From: Aphrocallistes beatrix
Lineage: Eukaryota > Porifera > Hexactinellida > Sceptrulophora > Aphrocallistidae
Direction: 5' to 3'
DNA: 64,000 bases
Assembly (NCBI GenBank): GCA_963281255.1
Contig: OY725488.1
Coordinates: 5,541,925 to 5,605,924 of the forward strand
The position numbers and the translations under genes were made by a program. The notes beneath the pieces are model-generated. The model was not told where the DNA came from and made no database searches. It saw only the letters and a list, made by a program, of their open reading frames with translations. This document shows, in pieces, positions 18,462 to 28,753 of the stretch (positions within the stretch are counted from its first letter, which is position 1; each line of letters begins with the position of its first letter).

Positions 18462-19317
18462 CAGTAAAACCTCCAATTCGGGAACACTTTTGGGACTGCT
18501 GAAAAGTGTTCCTAATATGGGGGTGTTCCTTGTTAAGAGGTCTGCCTTTTAGGGGCCTGTCATAAACTTTATGCGGTGTATGAATGTTTGTTTGTACACG
18601 TTTAACGAATCTGTATTATTAAATGTAATAAGTAGTCCAATTGATTAAACTTTGAAAAAGTCTGTGCGACATTTCTGAGACATGTGGCAACGCTTTTCTA
18701 CAATATGTCCATAAACAACACTCTCAGTACTGATGATTGACCCTAGGACACTAGGATTGTGAATCGCATATAACTTGAGCACCTCTATAGCACTGATAAC
18801 ATCCTTGTCAGAAGGCACTGAAGGTTCCGGTAAGTCCTGAGAAGTCTCATCTAGTGTGATGTCCTGATCATTGATACATGAGTGAAGTTCAGCTTCTCAG
18901 TCAGTTGATTCCAAAGTATGAACCTGGTTCCAACTGTCAATGTTACCAAACAATGGGAAATGGCTTCCTTTTCATATAAACAACTGTCATTTCAATAATC
19001 AGTCATGCAAAGAACAAAACAAACATCGATCACACTGATCCCCACAAACTGTGAACAAAATACCTACAGCCCACTGACTGTCATGTTGATCCCCAGAAAT
19101 TATGATAAATACTTATGTCCCTTAATGGGAGGTCCATATGAATGGCTAAGTGACATTTGAGACACAAAAGAGTGTTCCCTGTTCACTATATGGAGGTGTT
19201 CCTTAATGGGAGGTAGGTATCAATGTTAAAGGATAGGAGAAAATCGGGACTTCAAAATGATGTCCCCTAAGCGGAGGTGTTCCTTAATCGGAGGTGTTCC
19301 CTGATGGAGGTTTACTG
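18462..19317 (-). mobile_element. Tigger/pogo-like element with a transposase 3' remnant
   Basis: TA-flanked, 856 bp. Left CAGTAAAACCTCCAATTCGG, right inverse ending GATGGAGGTTTACTG, with sub-terminal repeats of GTGTTCCT. On the minus strand at about 18935-18720 a damaged frame (DETSQDLPEPSVPSDKDV, AIEVLKLYA) resembles the acidic C-terminal tail of Tigger/jerky-type transposases. The catalytic domain is absent, so this is a deletion derivative. Confidence 0.65.
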
Positions 19318-19323
19318 TATATA

Positions 19324-19802
19324 CAGTGCCCGGACAAAAGTATTCGACCACCACAGAAACTGCCATACAAATAGTGTTAAAGTGGGTCTATTCATAAAGG
19401 AATATGTTCTCAAACTGTAAGGAATTACTCTATTTTTTATTTCAAATTCGTAAACTACACATTCTAATTACTCATAATTGATAGCCTCAGCTTAATTACT
19501 AACTCCCAAGTTAATAAATATCAATATTTGCTACTTGATGCTACTTGTCCCAAGTCACAGCCATTATATATGATGGCGTTTAGTGACACAAAGTGGCATA
19601 GGTTCATAATTTTCAACATAAGAATAGGTAATTGAGTTGAAACTCTCAATTATGAGTAATTAGAATGTGTAGATTACGAATTTGAACTAAAAAATAGAGT
19701 ATTTTCTACTGTTTAGGAACATGTTCCTTTTTAAAAAGATCTAATTTAATACTATTTGTATGTAAGTTTTCGTGGTGGTCGAATACTTTTGTCCGGGCAG
19801 TG
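19324..19802 (+). mobile_element. Tc1-like MITE, complete (479 bp)
   Basis: Flanked by TA. CAGTGCCCGGACAAAAGTAT at the left, the inverse (ATACTTTTGTCCGGGCAGTG) at the right. Homology between the two halves continues well inside (CCATACAAATAGTGTTAAAG versus its inverse), so it can fold on itself. No coding capacity. Relatives at 7059, 8868, 10866 and 63310. Confidence 0.85.
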
Positions 19803-19844
19803 TATATACAAACAAACATTAATCGAGTTTTAATAGTAAGGATA

Positions 19845-20345
19845 ATGTATATTCGCTTGCTTGCGCTGCGCGGCTGGCGGACACTTTGTGCCCGCCGGAG
19901 GCGCCTGTGGTCACCATTGGTTAATTATATGGGAGATTACATCTCTAAATACGTCTGTCCTACTGTTATAATCGATATCGAACGAAAAATCACCAAATTT
20001 GTCAATTAATAAAATTTTGATGCATAATGATGACGTAATAACAGAGTGATGTGTCATCATTTTTTGATAATAATTGCATCATATTTGAGATATATCAATA
20101 TACATATTCTATTAAAATTTCAGCCTTCTATCGCCTAAAATGGCTGAGTTATAGTCGAAAAACAGAAATTCCGAATTATTAAAAAAGCGACAATGACGTC
20201 ATAATTCCATGATTAGTCAACATTTTCGTCTGAACTCAGAACTTAGTGGAGCCATAGCCAAAAAACTCCCACATGCCAAAAATCAGCTTTCTGTGCCTGG
20301 CAGTTTCTTCAATCAATTCGTTACAGATATATATATATATATACG
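19845..20345 (+). mobile_element. GC-head MITE, nearly complete
   Basis: Head TTGCGCTGCGCGGCTGGCGG, first hairpin with one mismatch (GTGCCCGCC), second hairpin largely lost, body with TGACGTCA at 20194-20201, and tail ending in (TA)n. Directly abuts the preceding copy. Confidence 0.8.
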
Positions 20346-20368
20346 TATATACATATACATATATGAAT

Positions 20369-20672
20369 ATCCTTACTATTCAAACTCGATTAATTTGTAT
20401 ATATATATATACAAGCGCGCTTCGCTTGCTTGCGCTGCGCGGCTGGCGGACACTTTGTGTCCGCCGGAGGCGCCCTGCGTGCGCCTGGGGTAATATTGAT
20501 TAATTATAAGGGAGATAACATCTCTAAATACGTCTGTCCTACTGTTATAATCGACATCGCACGAAAAATCGCTAAATTTTCAATTTTTAAAATTTTGATA
20601 CGTAATGATGACGTCAGATGGGTCATCATTTTTGGATGATAGTTGTATCATATGTGAAGAATATTAATATAC
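20369..20672 (+). mobile_element. GC-head MITE, left half
   Basis: Terminal repeat ATCCTTACTATTCAAACTCG at 20369, full hairpin head (second hairpin loop GCG), body with one CRE site shortened (GATGACGTCAGATGG). It stops in the body where the next copy begins. Confidence 0.75.
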
Positions 20673-21225
20673 ATCCTTACTATTAAAACTCTATTAATGT
20701 GTATAGTATATGTATATATATATCTGTAACGAATTGATTGAAGAAACTGGCAGGCGCAGAAAGCTGATTTTTGGCATGTGCGAGTCTTTTGGCTATGGCT
20801 TCCCTAAGTTCTGAGCTCAGACGAAAATTTCGACTCATCATGGAATTATGACGTCATTGTCACCTTTTTTTATAATTAGAAATTTCAGTTTTTCGACCCT
20901 AACTCAGCCATTTAGGTGATAGAATGCTAAAATTTTAATAGAATGTGTATATTAATATATCTCACATATGATGCAACTATCATCAAAAAATGATGATTCA
21001 TCGCTGTTATGACGTCATCATTACGCATCAAAATTTTAAAATTTGGCAAATTTGGTGATTTTTCGTGCGATGTCGATTATAACAGTAGGACAGACGTATT
21101 TAGAGATGTTATCTGCTTTAGAATTAATCAATGTGATCCCAGACGCCCAAAGGGCGCCTCTGGCGGACACTTTGTGTCCGCCAGCCGCGCAACGCAAGCA
21201 AGCGAAGCGCGCTTGTATATACTAT
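20673..21225 (-). mobile_element. GC-head MITE, inverted, nearly complete
   Basis: Terminal repeat ATCCTTACTATTAAAACTCT at 20673, then TA-rich tail, TGACGTCA at 20849-20856 and 21010-21017, and the head with two intact hairpins ending GCGAAGCGCGCTTGTATA. Together with the preceding copy it forms an inverted pair about 740 bp upstream of the ABC transporter gene. Confidence 0.8.
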
Positions 21226-21765
21226 AACTCAACTATTTTAGTCGATAGAAAGCTGAAAATTTAATTCATACTCTTGCACGAACCTTATTGAGCTGAAAGC
21301 ACTAAGGATGTCATCTCGCTAAAGGTAAAGTTATGTGCTATCTTTCTCGCCTACTGCTAGCCATCTGTAAACACTATCATATACACATACACATGCTGCA
21401 TACACCTCATTCAGCAACTATCAGTAGGTTTAGCACCTCACCCAGATTGTGAACCCCCTGAGAACATATTAGCATGGATTCGGGGCGTATATAAATCTAT
21501 AAACTTTACTTTACTTTACTTTATTCATATTCTTTAAATATGATATAAGCTATCATCAAAAATTGATGATCATCATTCTGTTATGGCGTCATCATTACGC
21601 ATCAAAAACTGAAATTTTAGTGATATCGATTATAACAGCAATACCTATTTAGAAATGTTATCTACCTTATAATTGATCAATGTGAGCATAAGCGCCCAAA
21701 GGACGCTTCTGGCGGACACTTTGTGCCCGCCAGCAGCGCAAGCAAGCGAAGCGCACTTGTATAGT
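21226..21765 (-). mobile_element. GC-head MITE, inverted, interrupted by a SINE-like insertion
   Basis: Body at 21226-21263 and 21535-21680, then the head (GGCGGACACTTTGTGCCCGC) ending GCGAAGCGCACTTGTAT at about 21763. The gap between the body halves is filled by the insertion at 21264-21534. Confidence 0.7.
21264..21534 (+). mobile_element. SINE-like insertion with target-site duplication and TTTAC tail
   Basis: A 12-bp direct repeat flanks the insertion: ATTCATACTCTT at 21264-21275 and ATTCATATTCTT at 21523-21534 (one mismatch). The 3' end is a short tandem tail (TTTAC repeated about four times), as seen in many SINEs. Length about 247 bp, no coding capacity. I could not confirm a tRNA or 5S RNA head, so the SINE class is inferred from the tail and duplication alone. 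Confidence 0.55.
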
Positions 21766-21964
21766 ACATTTAGACTCTTTGACAAACATTAGTATTTTTT
21801 TTTATCAGGCTGGTGGAGTGATTTTATTTTCTTGCCTCCTCGCTCTGAGATTGTTAGTTACGTCCCTGCTAATAAACTTATTCTGGTCTTTTCATTGATT
21901 AGAAATCTCCATTTTTGCTTCCTCAGTTCTGCTATTAGAAGAGTTTATTGTGTGTATCATTAGA

Positions 21965-24900
21965 ATGAACATCTTTCGAAAGGATTACAGAGGAAACGTC
22001 TTCGCACAGCTATTATTTTTGTGGTTGGATAAACTTCTATTCAAAGGATTCAAAACAAGTATCACCACAAAAGATTTACAACCGTGTCCAATTGAACAGT
22101 GTTCTGAAAATGTATATCAGAAATTTGCTATGTACTGGCAAATCGAGTCACAAAAACAAAAGCCAGACATCAAAATTGCTCTCGCCAAAACTGTAAAACC
22201 ATCGTTCCTCATAATTGTACCTTTTCTAATGCTTGAGGGCATTTTCCTTCTTACTCAAGCTATCTTAATAAACTATGTTTCTTCATGTTCAGTGGATACA
22301 AGGAACAGCACCATAGCTAACATTGGTCCATCCATCGCTTACACACTGACGCTAGCACTTTGTACAATGTGTATCCCAATTGTTCATGGCGTTTGCTACC
22401 ATCTCACATACTGTGCTACAATGCAGATGCGGACAGTGTGTATCGTTGCTATATACAAGAAAATCCTACACGTTCAGCAAAAGGTTTTGCATGAAGTCTC
22501 AACTGGGTATATTCTGAACCTGGGTATATTCTGAACCAACCATGGATATTCTCTGGTAGCTTAAGAGATAACATCTTATTCGGAAATAAGCTTAATTCAG
22601 AGCGATATTGGGAAGTTGTGAATGCTTGTAGCCTGAGAGAAGACATTGATACGTTCGAGAATGGAGACTTGACATTGGTAGGGGAGAGAGGTGTGACTCT
22701 CAGTGGAGGGCAGAAAGCAAGGGTGTCTCTTGCTAGATCTTTGTACCATGAAGCAGATGTTTATCTGCTGGATGATCCACTCTGTGCAGTCGACCAAAGG
22801 GTTGGGAGGGAGATATTTAATAACGGCATCCGAGAGATCCTTCGTGATAAAATAGTCCTACTGGTCACTCATCATATCCGGTATTTACCACTCGCTAATA
22901 TCGTAGTGGTGATGGCTGAAGGAACAGTTGTCTGTAAGGGTACCTACCAATTCGTTGCTGAGAATTGCGACTATTTGAAGTCTCTTCTGAGAAAGGAGAA
23001 TAGCGTGAAAGAAAATAAAATTGCAAATAAAGCAATTTCATTAATTGACTCGAATTCCAACATCTGCGATTGTTTAGTAGAAGAGGATAAAAAGGAGAAT
23101 TCTTCAATTCATTCAATTCAGCCTTTGTCCTCTTCTCTGACTGCTGAAGATTACAGGCCAAAGTCTATAGGAGTTATTACTTACTTCCGTTACTTCTGGA
23201 CTGGTGGCTTCCTGGCTACTCTTGTTCTCATCACTTTGACAGTGTTGAGCACTGGTAGCCTCCTTCTAGCTTATAGAGGGATGCAACACCTCGCTCTCTG
23301 CTCATCACTCTTGAATGAGACAAATAGAACTAGCTTTTCTCAGTTCTGTCCTTGGTACGTCGATCCTCGTAATGATCTAGCTTTATGGTTGTTGGCACTG
23401 TTAATATTCTTAGGCTCAGCTCTTGTCTTTTTCCGTGGGTTCAATTTCTATTATGTTTTACTGCAAGCCAACAGACGACTTCATAATAGGATGTTACGCA
23501 GTATAATCGGAACGCCAATGCACTTCTTTAATACTAATCCAAGTGGGAGGATTATGAACAGGTTCTCCAAGGATATTGGGTTTTTGGATGAGCAATTGCC
23601 GTTTGTTTTTTATGAATTTTGGTCATACATGGCTTACTTTATTGGCGTTGCTATTGGAGTATGTATAACTAACTACTTCATGATAATCCCATTTTCCCTC
23701 CTGGCTGTGTCTTCCCTCTCTCTGCGCTTCTACTACCTCAAATCTTCCAAGCAGATCAAACGCCTGGAGAGTGTTGCTCGTAGTCCTCTCTACTCGCACA
23801 TCTCCCTCACCCTACAGGGTCTCTCTACCATACGCGCACTCGGAATTGAGGAGAGAATGACGCAGGATTTACATTATTTCCAGAATGAACATTCTCGTGC
23901 TTGGTACTATTACATTTGTGGTGAGCGATGGTTCGGTTCTAGGATTGATTTTCTCTGCGCTCTAACTATTGTATTCGGCATTTTCTCTGCTTTCTTTTCT
24001 CGATGCGTTTATTTACAGGATAATCTGATCAGCTTCTATCTCCCCCTCCTCATCTCAATCGCCTTGATATTCCAGGACACGATTAGATTGAGCGGTCTAG
24101 TGGAGTTATTTATGGTTTCAGCTGATAGAGTTATGAAATATTGTGGTCTGCCGCGAGAGAGGTTAGTTTATCGTGATTTTACCTCAGAAATAGTTCCAAC
24201 CAGTCCTTCACATAGCAGAGAATTAGGAGGAATAGAATTTAAAAACGTGTTCTTCAGGTATTCGGCTGATCTACCTTGTGTGCTTCATGACGTTTCGTTG
24301 ACTATCTTTGCCGGTGAAAAAATCGGAATCATCGGGAGAACTGGATCAGGAAAGTCCTCATTATTTAATTCATTACTACGCATCAGCGAAATTTCTGCTG
24401 GACAAATTACTGTTGGTTTGGATGATATCCAAACAATCAATCTCTACGAGCATCGTAAGACGTTCTCAGTACTCCCGCAGGATCCAGTTCTTTTCTCAGG
24501 GACACTTCGCTACAACCTGGATCCTTTCGGTCAGTTCAGCGCGAGTGAGATTTGGGACGCCTTATCGAAGTCTCATCTGAAGAATATGGTAGAATGCCTA
24601 CCCGGACAGCTGAGTGCGAATGTGGAACAGGACGGGTTTAACTTCTCTACAGGTGAGAGACAGCTCTTGTGTCTGGCGAGAGCTATCCTCGGGAAGAACA
24701 GGATTATACTTATCGACGAAGCGACTGCTAATGTTGACCTCCACACAGATCAGTTAATTCAGCAGGCAATCCGTAGCCACTTCTCAATCTGCACTGTGCT
24801 AACTATCGCACACAGAACTGAGACTATCCTAGACTCCGATAGAATAGTTGTACTGGATAACGGTAGCATTATCGATGTAGGCACTCCCAGTGCAATGCTC

Positions 24901-24978
24901 CTCAATAAGGATAGTTATCTCAATAGATTATCCCACCATATGGCTCCTAATGCTCAGTCTAGCTTGAAATTGCCATGA
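21965..24978 (+). pseudogene. ABCC/MRP4-like ABC transporter gene with internal deletion and frame change
   Basis: MRP-type exporters have the order TMD1-NBD1-TMD2-NBD2 and about 1300 residues. Here the first frame (21965-22534, ATG at 21965) gives the MRP N-terminus and the first TMD1 helices, up to STGYILN, then stops. A second frame (open from 22495) resumes at QPWIFSGSLRDNILFG in NBD1. About 300 residues are missing: the rest of TMD1 and the NBD1 Walker A. NBD1 keeps its signature (TLSGGQKARVSLARS) and Walker B (DVYLLDDPLCAVD). TMD2, then NBD2 with Walker A (GIIGRTGSGKSS), a signature variant (FSTGERQLLCLARAI) and Walker B (RIILIDEATANVD), are intact. The break carries a 17-bp tandem repeat at 22504-22520 and 22521-22537, which accounts for the frame change. 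Either a real pseudogene or an assembly collapse. Confidence 0.8.
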
Positions 24979-25996
24979 AGATCTCTTGTGTTTGTGACAG
25001 TTCGTATTATTCAAGCTTAGCTTTTTCAACATTATATTACAATTTACGTATTTTATTCTCATTTTAGTTATTTTTTCCCAAAGAAATTCGATGAGCAATT
25101 GCCATTTGTATTTTATCACTTTCATTAAAACTGCGAAAGGATCGACAGAAAAGCTCTAAAAATACTAAACATTATTTTTTTTTTCTCTTTGCTTGCCAAC
25201 TATACTACAGTATAGTGGCCAACTGAAATGAGTGGCTATAATATGTTATGCAGTATGCGGCCAAACGTAGTGGGCTGAAGGTCTGGGAATAGGTGCTTTG
25301 AGAGTATGGGGTCATTGGGGTGTGCCCTTGGCGGCGCGATTTTTGATCAGACACCAAACGACAGAATGAGACTCCAAACAAAGTTAATTCATAATCCATG
25401 AATGCAACCCTTTCATTTTTTGACACAGAAGGTGCATAAGACAATTTTAACACCTGCAGTCGCAGATTTTTTCTATGACATACCATTTTTTTACAATCTG
25501 TATTTTAAAATTAATTATTCATTTCACACTATGTAATGCGATTTAAATTCAATTGTCTCTAGTCTAACACTAATGACTAAAAGCTAGTCTAAGATTGCTA
25601 AAAGTTTATTATTGAAATCTGTATTTATTTCCATTGATGCGAATACACAACAAATAACAACGAGTTTAGACTTGTAACTATTAATACGGAGCAGAATTAT
25701 AATACCCAATATTTACTGAACTTGATTAATATGATTATCCATATGTATAGAGGGATGAAACTATAGATGTTTAAAACTTAATAATTTCATAATAAAAAGT
25801 GATAAAATAAAACTTTCAACGGACAAATATTCATCATATATATCTTTCACACCTCTGATTTGTGTTATAATGTAGCTGCACTTATCGGTCTGTCTTCAGT
25901 CCTTTTCTAATTTGAATATTGTTCATTCAAACGTATTTTTTTATGGCGAAATTTTCTGTTTCCCTATTTTTAAAGATTTTTGGTTTTATATAATAG
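24979..25996. other. Intergenic region, nothing recognised
   Basis: AT-rich with no supported gene or repeat. It separates two same-strand genes. ATATAATAG immediately precedes the next ATG. Confidence 0.4.
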
Positions 25997-27196
25997 ATGG
26001 CAAAACAATTATCTTCAAATTTACTTGATTGCTCTTTTAAGGCAGTAATTCCGATCCAAAATATTCCACCTATCACCGAAATTAACTCATCCGCGGGTTC
26101 AGATTCTCGAGTTTTGCCAAATGTCAATTTCCCCACAACAGAATTGATTGATTCTTGTGAAAAAACGATGAATCAGCTTGGTTTTTCTAAACAAGAACTA
26201 TCAATTATTGAAGATTCTCAAATGTTCACTAGTGAAAATGACAAATTCCATCCTATGAATGTTTGGAATCAGTCTAATGTGTATTGTCGAGGAGATATTT
26301 TGAACTTGCAGTCATCTAATATTCCGATTAATTGGGATATTCCAAATATGATTATATTGATTCCTCCGAATTTATTTTATTATCTTCCCCAAAGCCCTTC
26401 ACATCCTCTGCCTCCTCTATCTCCTTTAGCTACTTTTGAAGTTAAACCAACCCTAATTGAAACTTTTCTTGGAATTTTAAATAAGATTGATGCTTCAAGT
26501 TATGAAGAGTATTCAAAAGCCGCTTTTGACCTAGTTAGTACTGCTCAAAGTAAAGAAGAATTTGAAAGCATTTCTAGCTACATCCTAGAAAAGTCGATCA
26601 ATGAACCAGCACACTCCCAATTACTTGCAAGATTGTGTAGCGATATGTCTAAACTATTTATATTTCCAAATACCCCATTCCCCTCTTCGGATACTACATG
26701 TCCCTCAAGTAAACGGATTGTGTTTCGTAAATGCGTTCTAGAGGTTTGCAAAAGAGAGACAGAGAAGGAGAGATGCAATAATGATATTTTAATCAAAATG
26801 AAATCTGAAATTGAAAGCTGTGATAATTCAATAGAGAGGCAATCGCTTGCTAGTGAATATGCACTTAAGGAGAGTGAAATGCATAAGCATTTTTATGGGA
26901 ATTTTATATTCATTGGAGAATTGTATAAATTGAAATTCATATCAGAAAATATTATATTTGAGTGCATTAATACCCTCCTGAAAGGAAGGCCGAGTGATTG
27001 CGACTTAGAAGCTTTTTATAAGTTATACACAGTGATTGGAGAATCTATTGATAAACCTGAAAACAAAGAGAGAATGGATCAATATTTCATTAGGATTCAA
27101 CGTCTCATGAATAGAGGGTTCATGTCAGCACGAATCAATGCTTTATTGATGGAATTGATTACCTTACGAATGGAACGATGCAGCAAGAAGATATAG
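25997..27196 (+). CDS. Short eIF4G-like protein with MIF4G domain
   Basis: Single exon, 399 aa. Residues about 150-390 form a MIF4G HEAT-type domain: TLIETFLGILNKI, then LARLCSDM, GNFIFIGELYKLKFISENII, ECINTLLKG, LEAFYKLYTVIGESID, KERMDQYFIRIQ and SARINALLMELITLR, the pattern that in eIF4G binds eIF4A. Upstream, YCRGDIL at residues 96-102 resembles the eIF4E-binding motif YxRxxL(hydrophobic), with Ile in place of the usual Leu. There is no MA3 or W2 domain, so it is far shorter than standard eIF4G (over 1000 residues). It is probably a diverged, possibly tissue-restricted, eIF4G paralogue in cap-dependent translation; that role is inference. AT-rich codon use, unlike COG7 or alpha-catenin. 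Confidence 0.8.
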   Translation: MAKQLSSNLLDCSFKAVIPIQNIPPITEINSSAGSDSRVLPNVNFPTTELIDSCEKTMNQLGFSKQELSIIEDSQMFTSENDKFHPMNVWNQSNVYCRGDILNLQSSNIPINWDIPNMIILIPPNLFYYLPQSPSHPLPPLSPLATFEVKPTLIETFLGILNKIDASSYEEYSKAAFDLVSTAQSKEEFESISSYILEKSINEPAHSQLLARLCSDMSKLFIFPNTPFPSSDTTCPSSKRIVFRKCVLEVCKRETEKERCNNDILIKMKSEIESCDNSIERQSLASEYALKESEMHKHFYGNFIFIGELYKLKFISENIIFECINTLLKGRPSDCDLEAFYKLYTVIGESIDKPENKERMDQYFIRIQRLMNRGFMSARINALLMELITLRMERCSKKI

Positions 27197-28039
27197 GAAG
27201 AATATTTTATATCTAGAGGTCCAATAATGCCATGTAAAGGAACTTAACTTTTTTAGGCTTTCTCTTCTTATTAATTTAATATTAGTTTATTTTAGCATCA
27301 CCTAATAACTTATTTGTAATTCTGTTATTAAAATAGACAGATACTTTAAAATAATAACTATAATTTGAACAATACTTACAAAAACATCAAAGTAAAAAAA
27401 GGCCAAATTTCAAACTGGAATAAGGTCGAATGATATGCAAAACAGGAAAAGACCAAATAGTTTGCAATACTGAATGAAGAAGCAACTACGTAATAAGATA
27501 AATATGCACGTTTCTTAAAATAAAAAAGCCTCATCTGGGGACCAAAAGCCCTAGAATCTCCCCTTGTTTCCTACAAACCCAAACAAATGCCTCCAACCGA
27601 CCCCACGCTCTACCTTTTTATTTCACAACATAAACACCAATCCAAATTCATCATTCGACCCTCTTCCTGTCTTGTATAATATTCGGCCTTATTCAGCTTT
27701 CCCCCAAGAATCTCAATCCTGCAAATTTACTACGTCAAGCATTGTTGAAATTTTATCTGATAGTGCTTTCTTTGCTGCTGCAATTTGTTTTGTCTGATCA
27801 CTTTTAAAACGAAAGAAATATGGAATAATGAACATAATAAATCTAACAAATGTATCATGTTCCAATCATTTCTGTGTTTGTTTTGATTTATTACCTACTA
27901 ATTTCAAAGACTATTGTGTGTATCTAATATAAAACGAATTTGTTAAATATTATTCTAGTATTCAGATTTCATTTCAATTGCTATAGCATATTACGATTCA
28001 CGATGTCTAAGAATAATAATAAATTCATGAATTCATAGC
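27197..28039. other. Intergenic, nothing convincing
   Basis: AT-rich. A 77-codon frame at 27564-27797 starts at a TTG and has low-complexity content; I do not regard it as a gene. Confidence 0.4.
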
Positions 28040-28400
28040 CCATGGGGGCCAACGGTGTGAACTAGTTACCATAACTGGTCTGAGTTACGGATCAGTTATG
28101 GCAGTCTACAATCAGTGGCGTAGCCAAGAATTAACTTGTGGTGGTGCGCAGGTGGTGCTCTGTCACATTGCCTCTCAACTCTCCAATCTCGTATCACACA
28201 ATTTAAGATGAAACTTTACGATACCACTTCAGAGCCCTTCAATTCTCACGATTTGTATCGCAATATTTTATAGTGCGCGCCTCCTAAACTGGCACTCACC
28301 ACCTTATGTGTGTACCGCATTTATGAATGTGCACCACTGCGCGCCACCTTGGCTACAACTGTCTATAACTGATCCTAATCCATTTTCCAAAACCTTTTTA
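28040..28400. repeat. Possible dispersed element with CAGTGGCGTAGCCA end
   Basis: CAGTGGCGTAGCCAAGAATT at about 28110 is followed by a moderately GC-rich segment. It closes with CCACCTTGGCTACAAC near 28350, weakly inverse to the start. The motif is shared with 10567. Confidence 0.35.
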
Positions 28401-28753
28401 TATCAATTTTTTCTCTTTCATTAAGTTGCAGTGTTTGAGAGAACTTTTTACGTAGCATACACCAAATACTGTATCGTGTATATCTAACCGTTGAATATCA
28501 GGTAGTTTTGATTAAATAAAATACTCTAAATTTTTTCAATAATCATTGAAAACACTAAGAATTCATATAAATTATGATAGTACTATTCAATTTAATTTAG
28601 CATGTGTCATCATAAAAGCTATATTCAATTATATTCAATTATATCTTACAGCTTTCAGATATTTTAGTTGAATAAAAAATTAGATTGTTCCTACAAGTAA
28701 CAAATCTAGTGATACATATTAAATCCATTAATTTAACATTAGATTTCATTTTG

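Larger units (their letters stand above)
18290..19842 (+). mobile_element. GC-head MITE right half, split by two later insertions
   Basis: 18290-18459 is MITE body with TGACGTCA at 18324-18331 and the end CAATCAATTCGTTACAGATA. The terminal repeat ATCGAGTTTTAATAGTAAGG resumes only at about 19817-19842. Between lie a Tigger-like element (18462-19317) and a Tc1-like MITE (19324-19802), both TA-flanked. Confidence 0.75.

Noticed and set aside
20209-20639. Frames over the GC-head MITE with Ala/Arg-rich peptides
   Set aside because: The same peptides recur at every MITE copy (19800, 31740, 59812) and reflect the GC-rich hairpin head, not a gene.
27564-27797. 77-codon plus-strand frame in AT-rich intergenic DNA
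   Set aside because: Starts at TTG, low-complexity composition, no domain.
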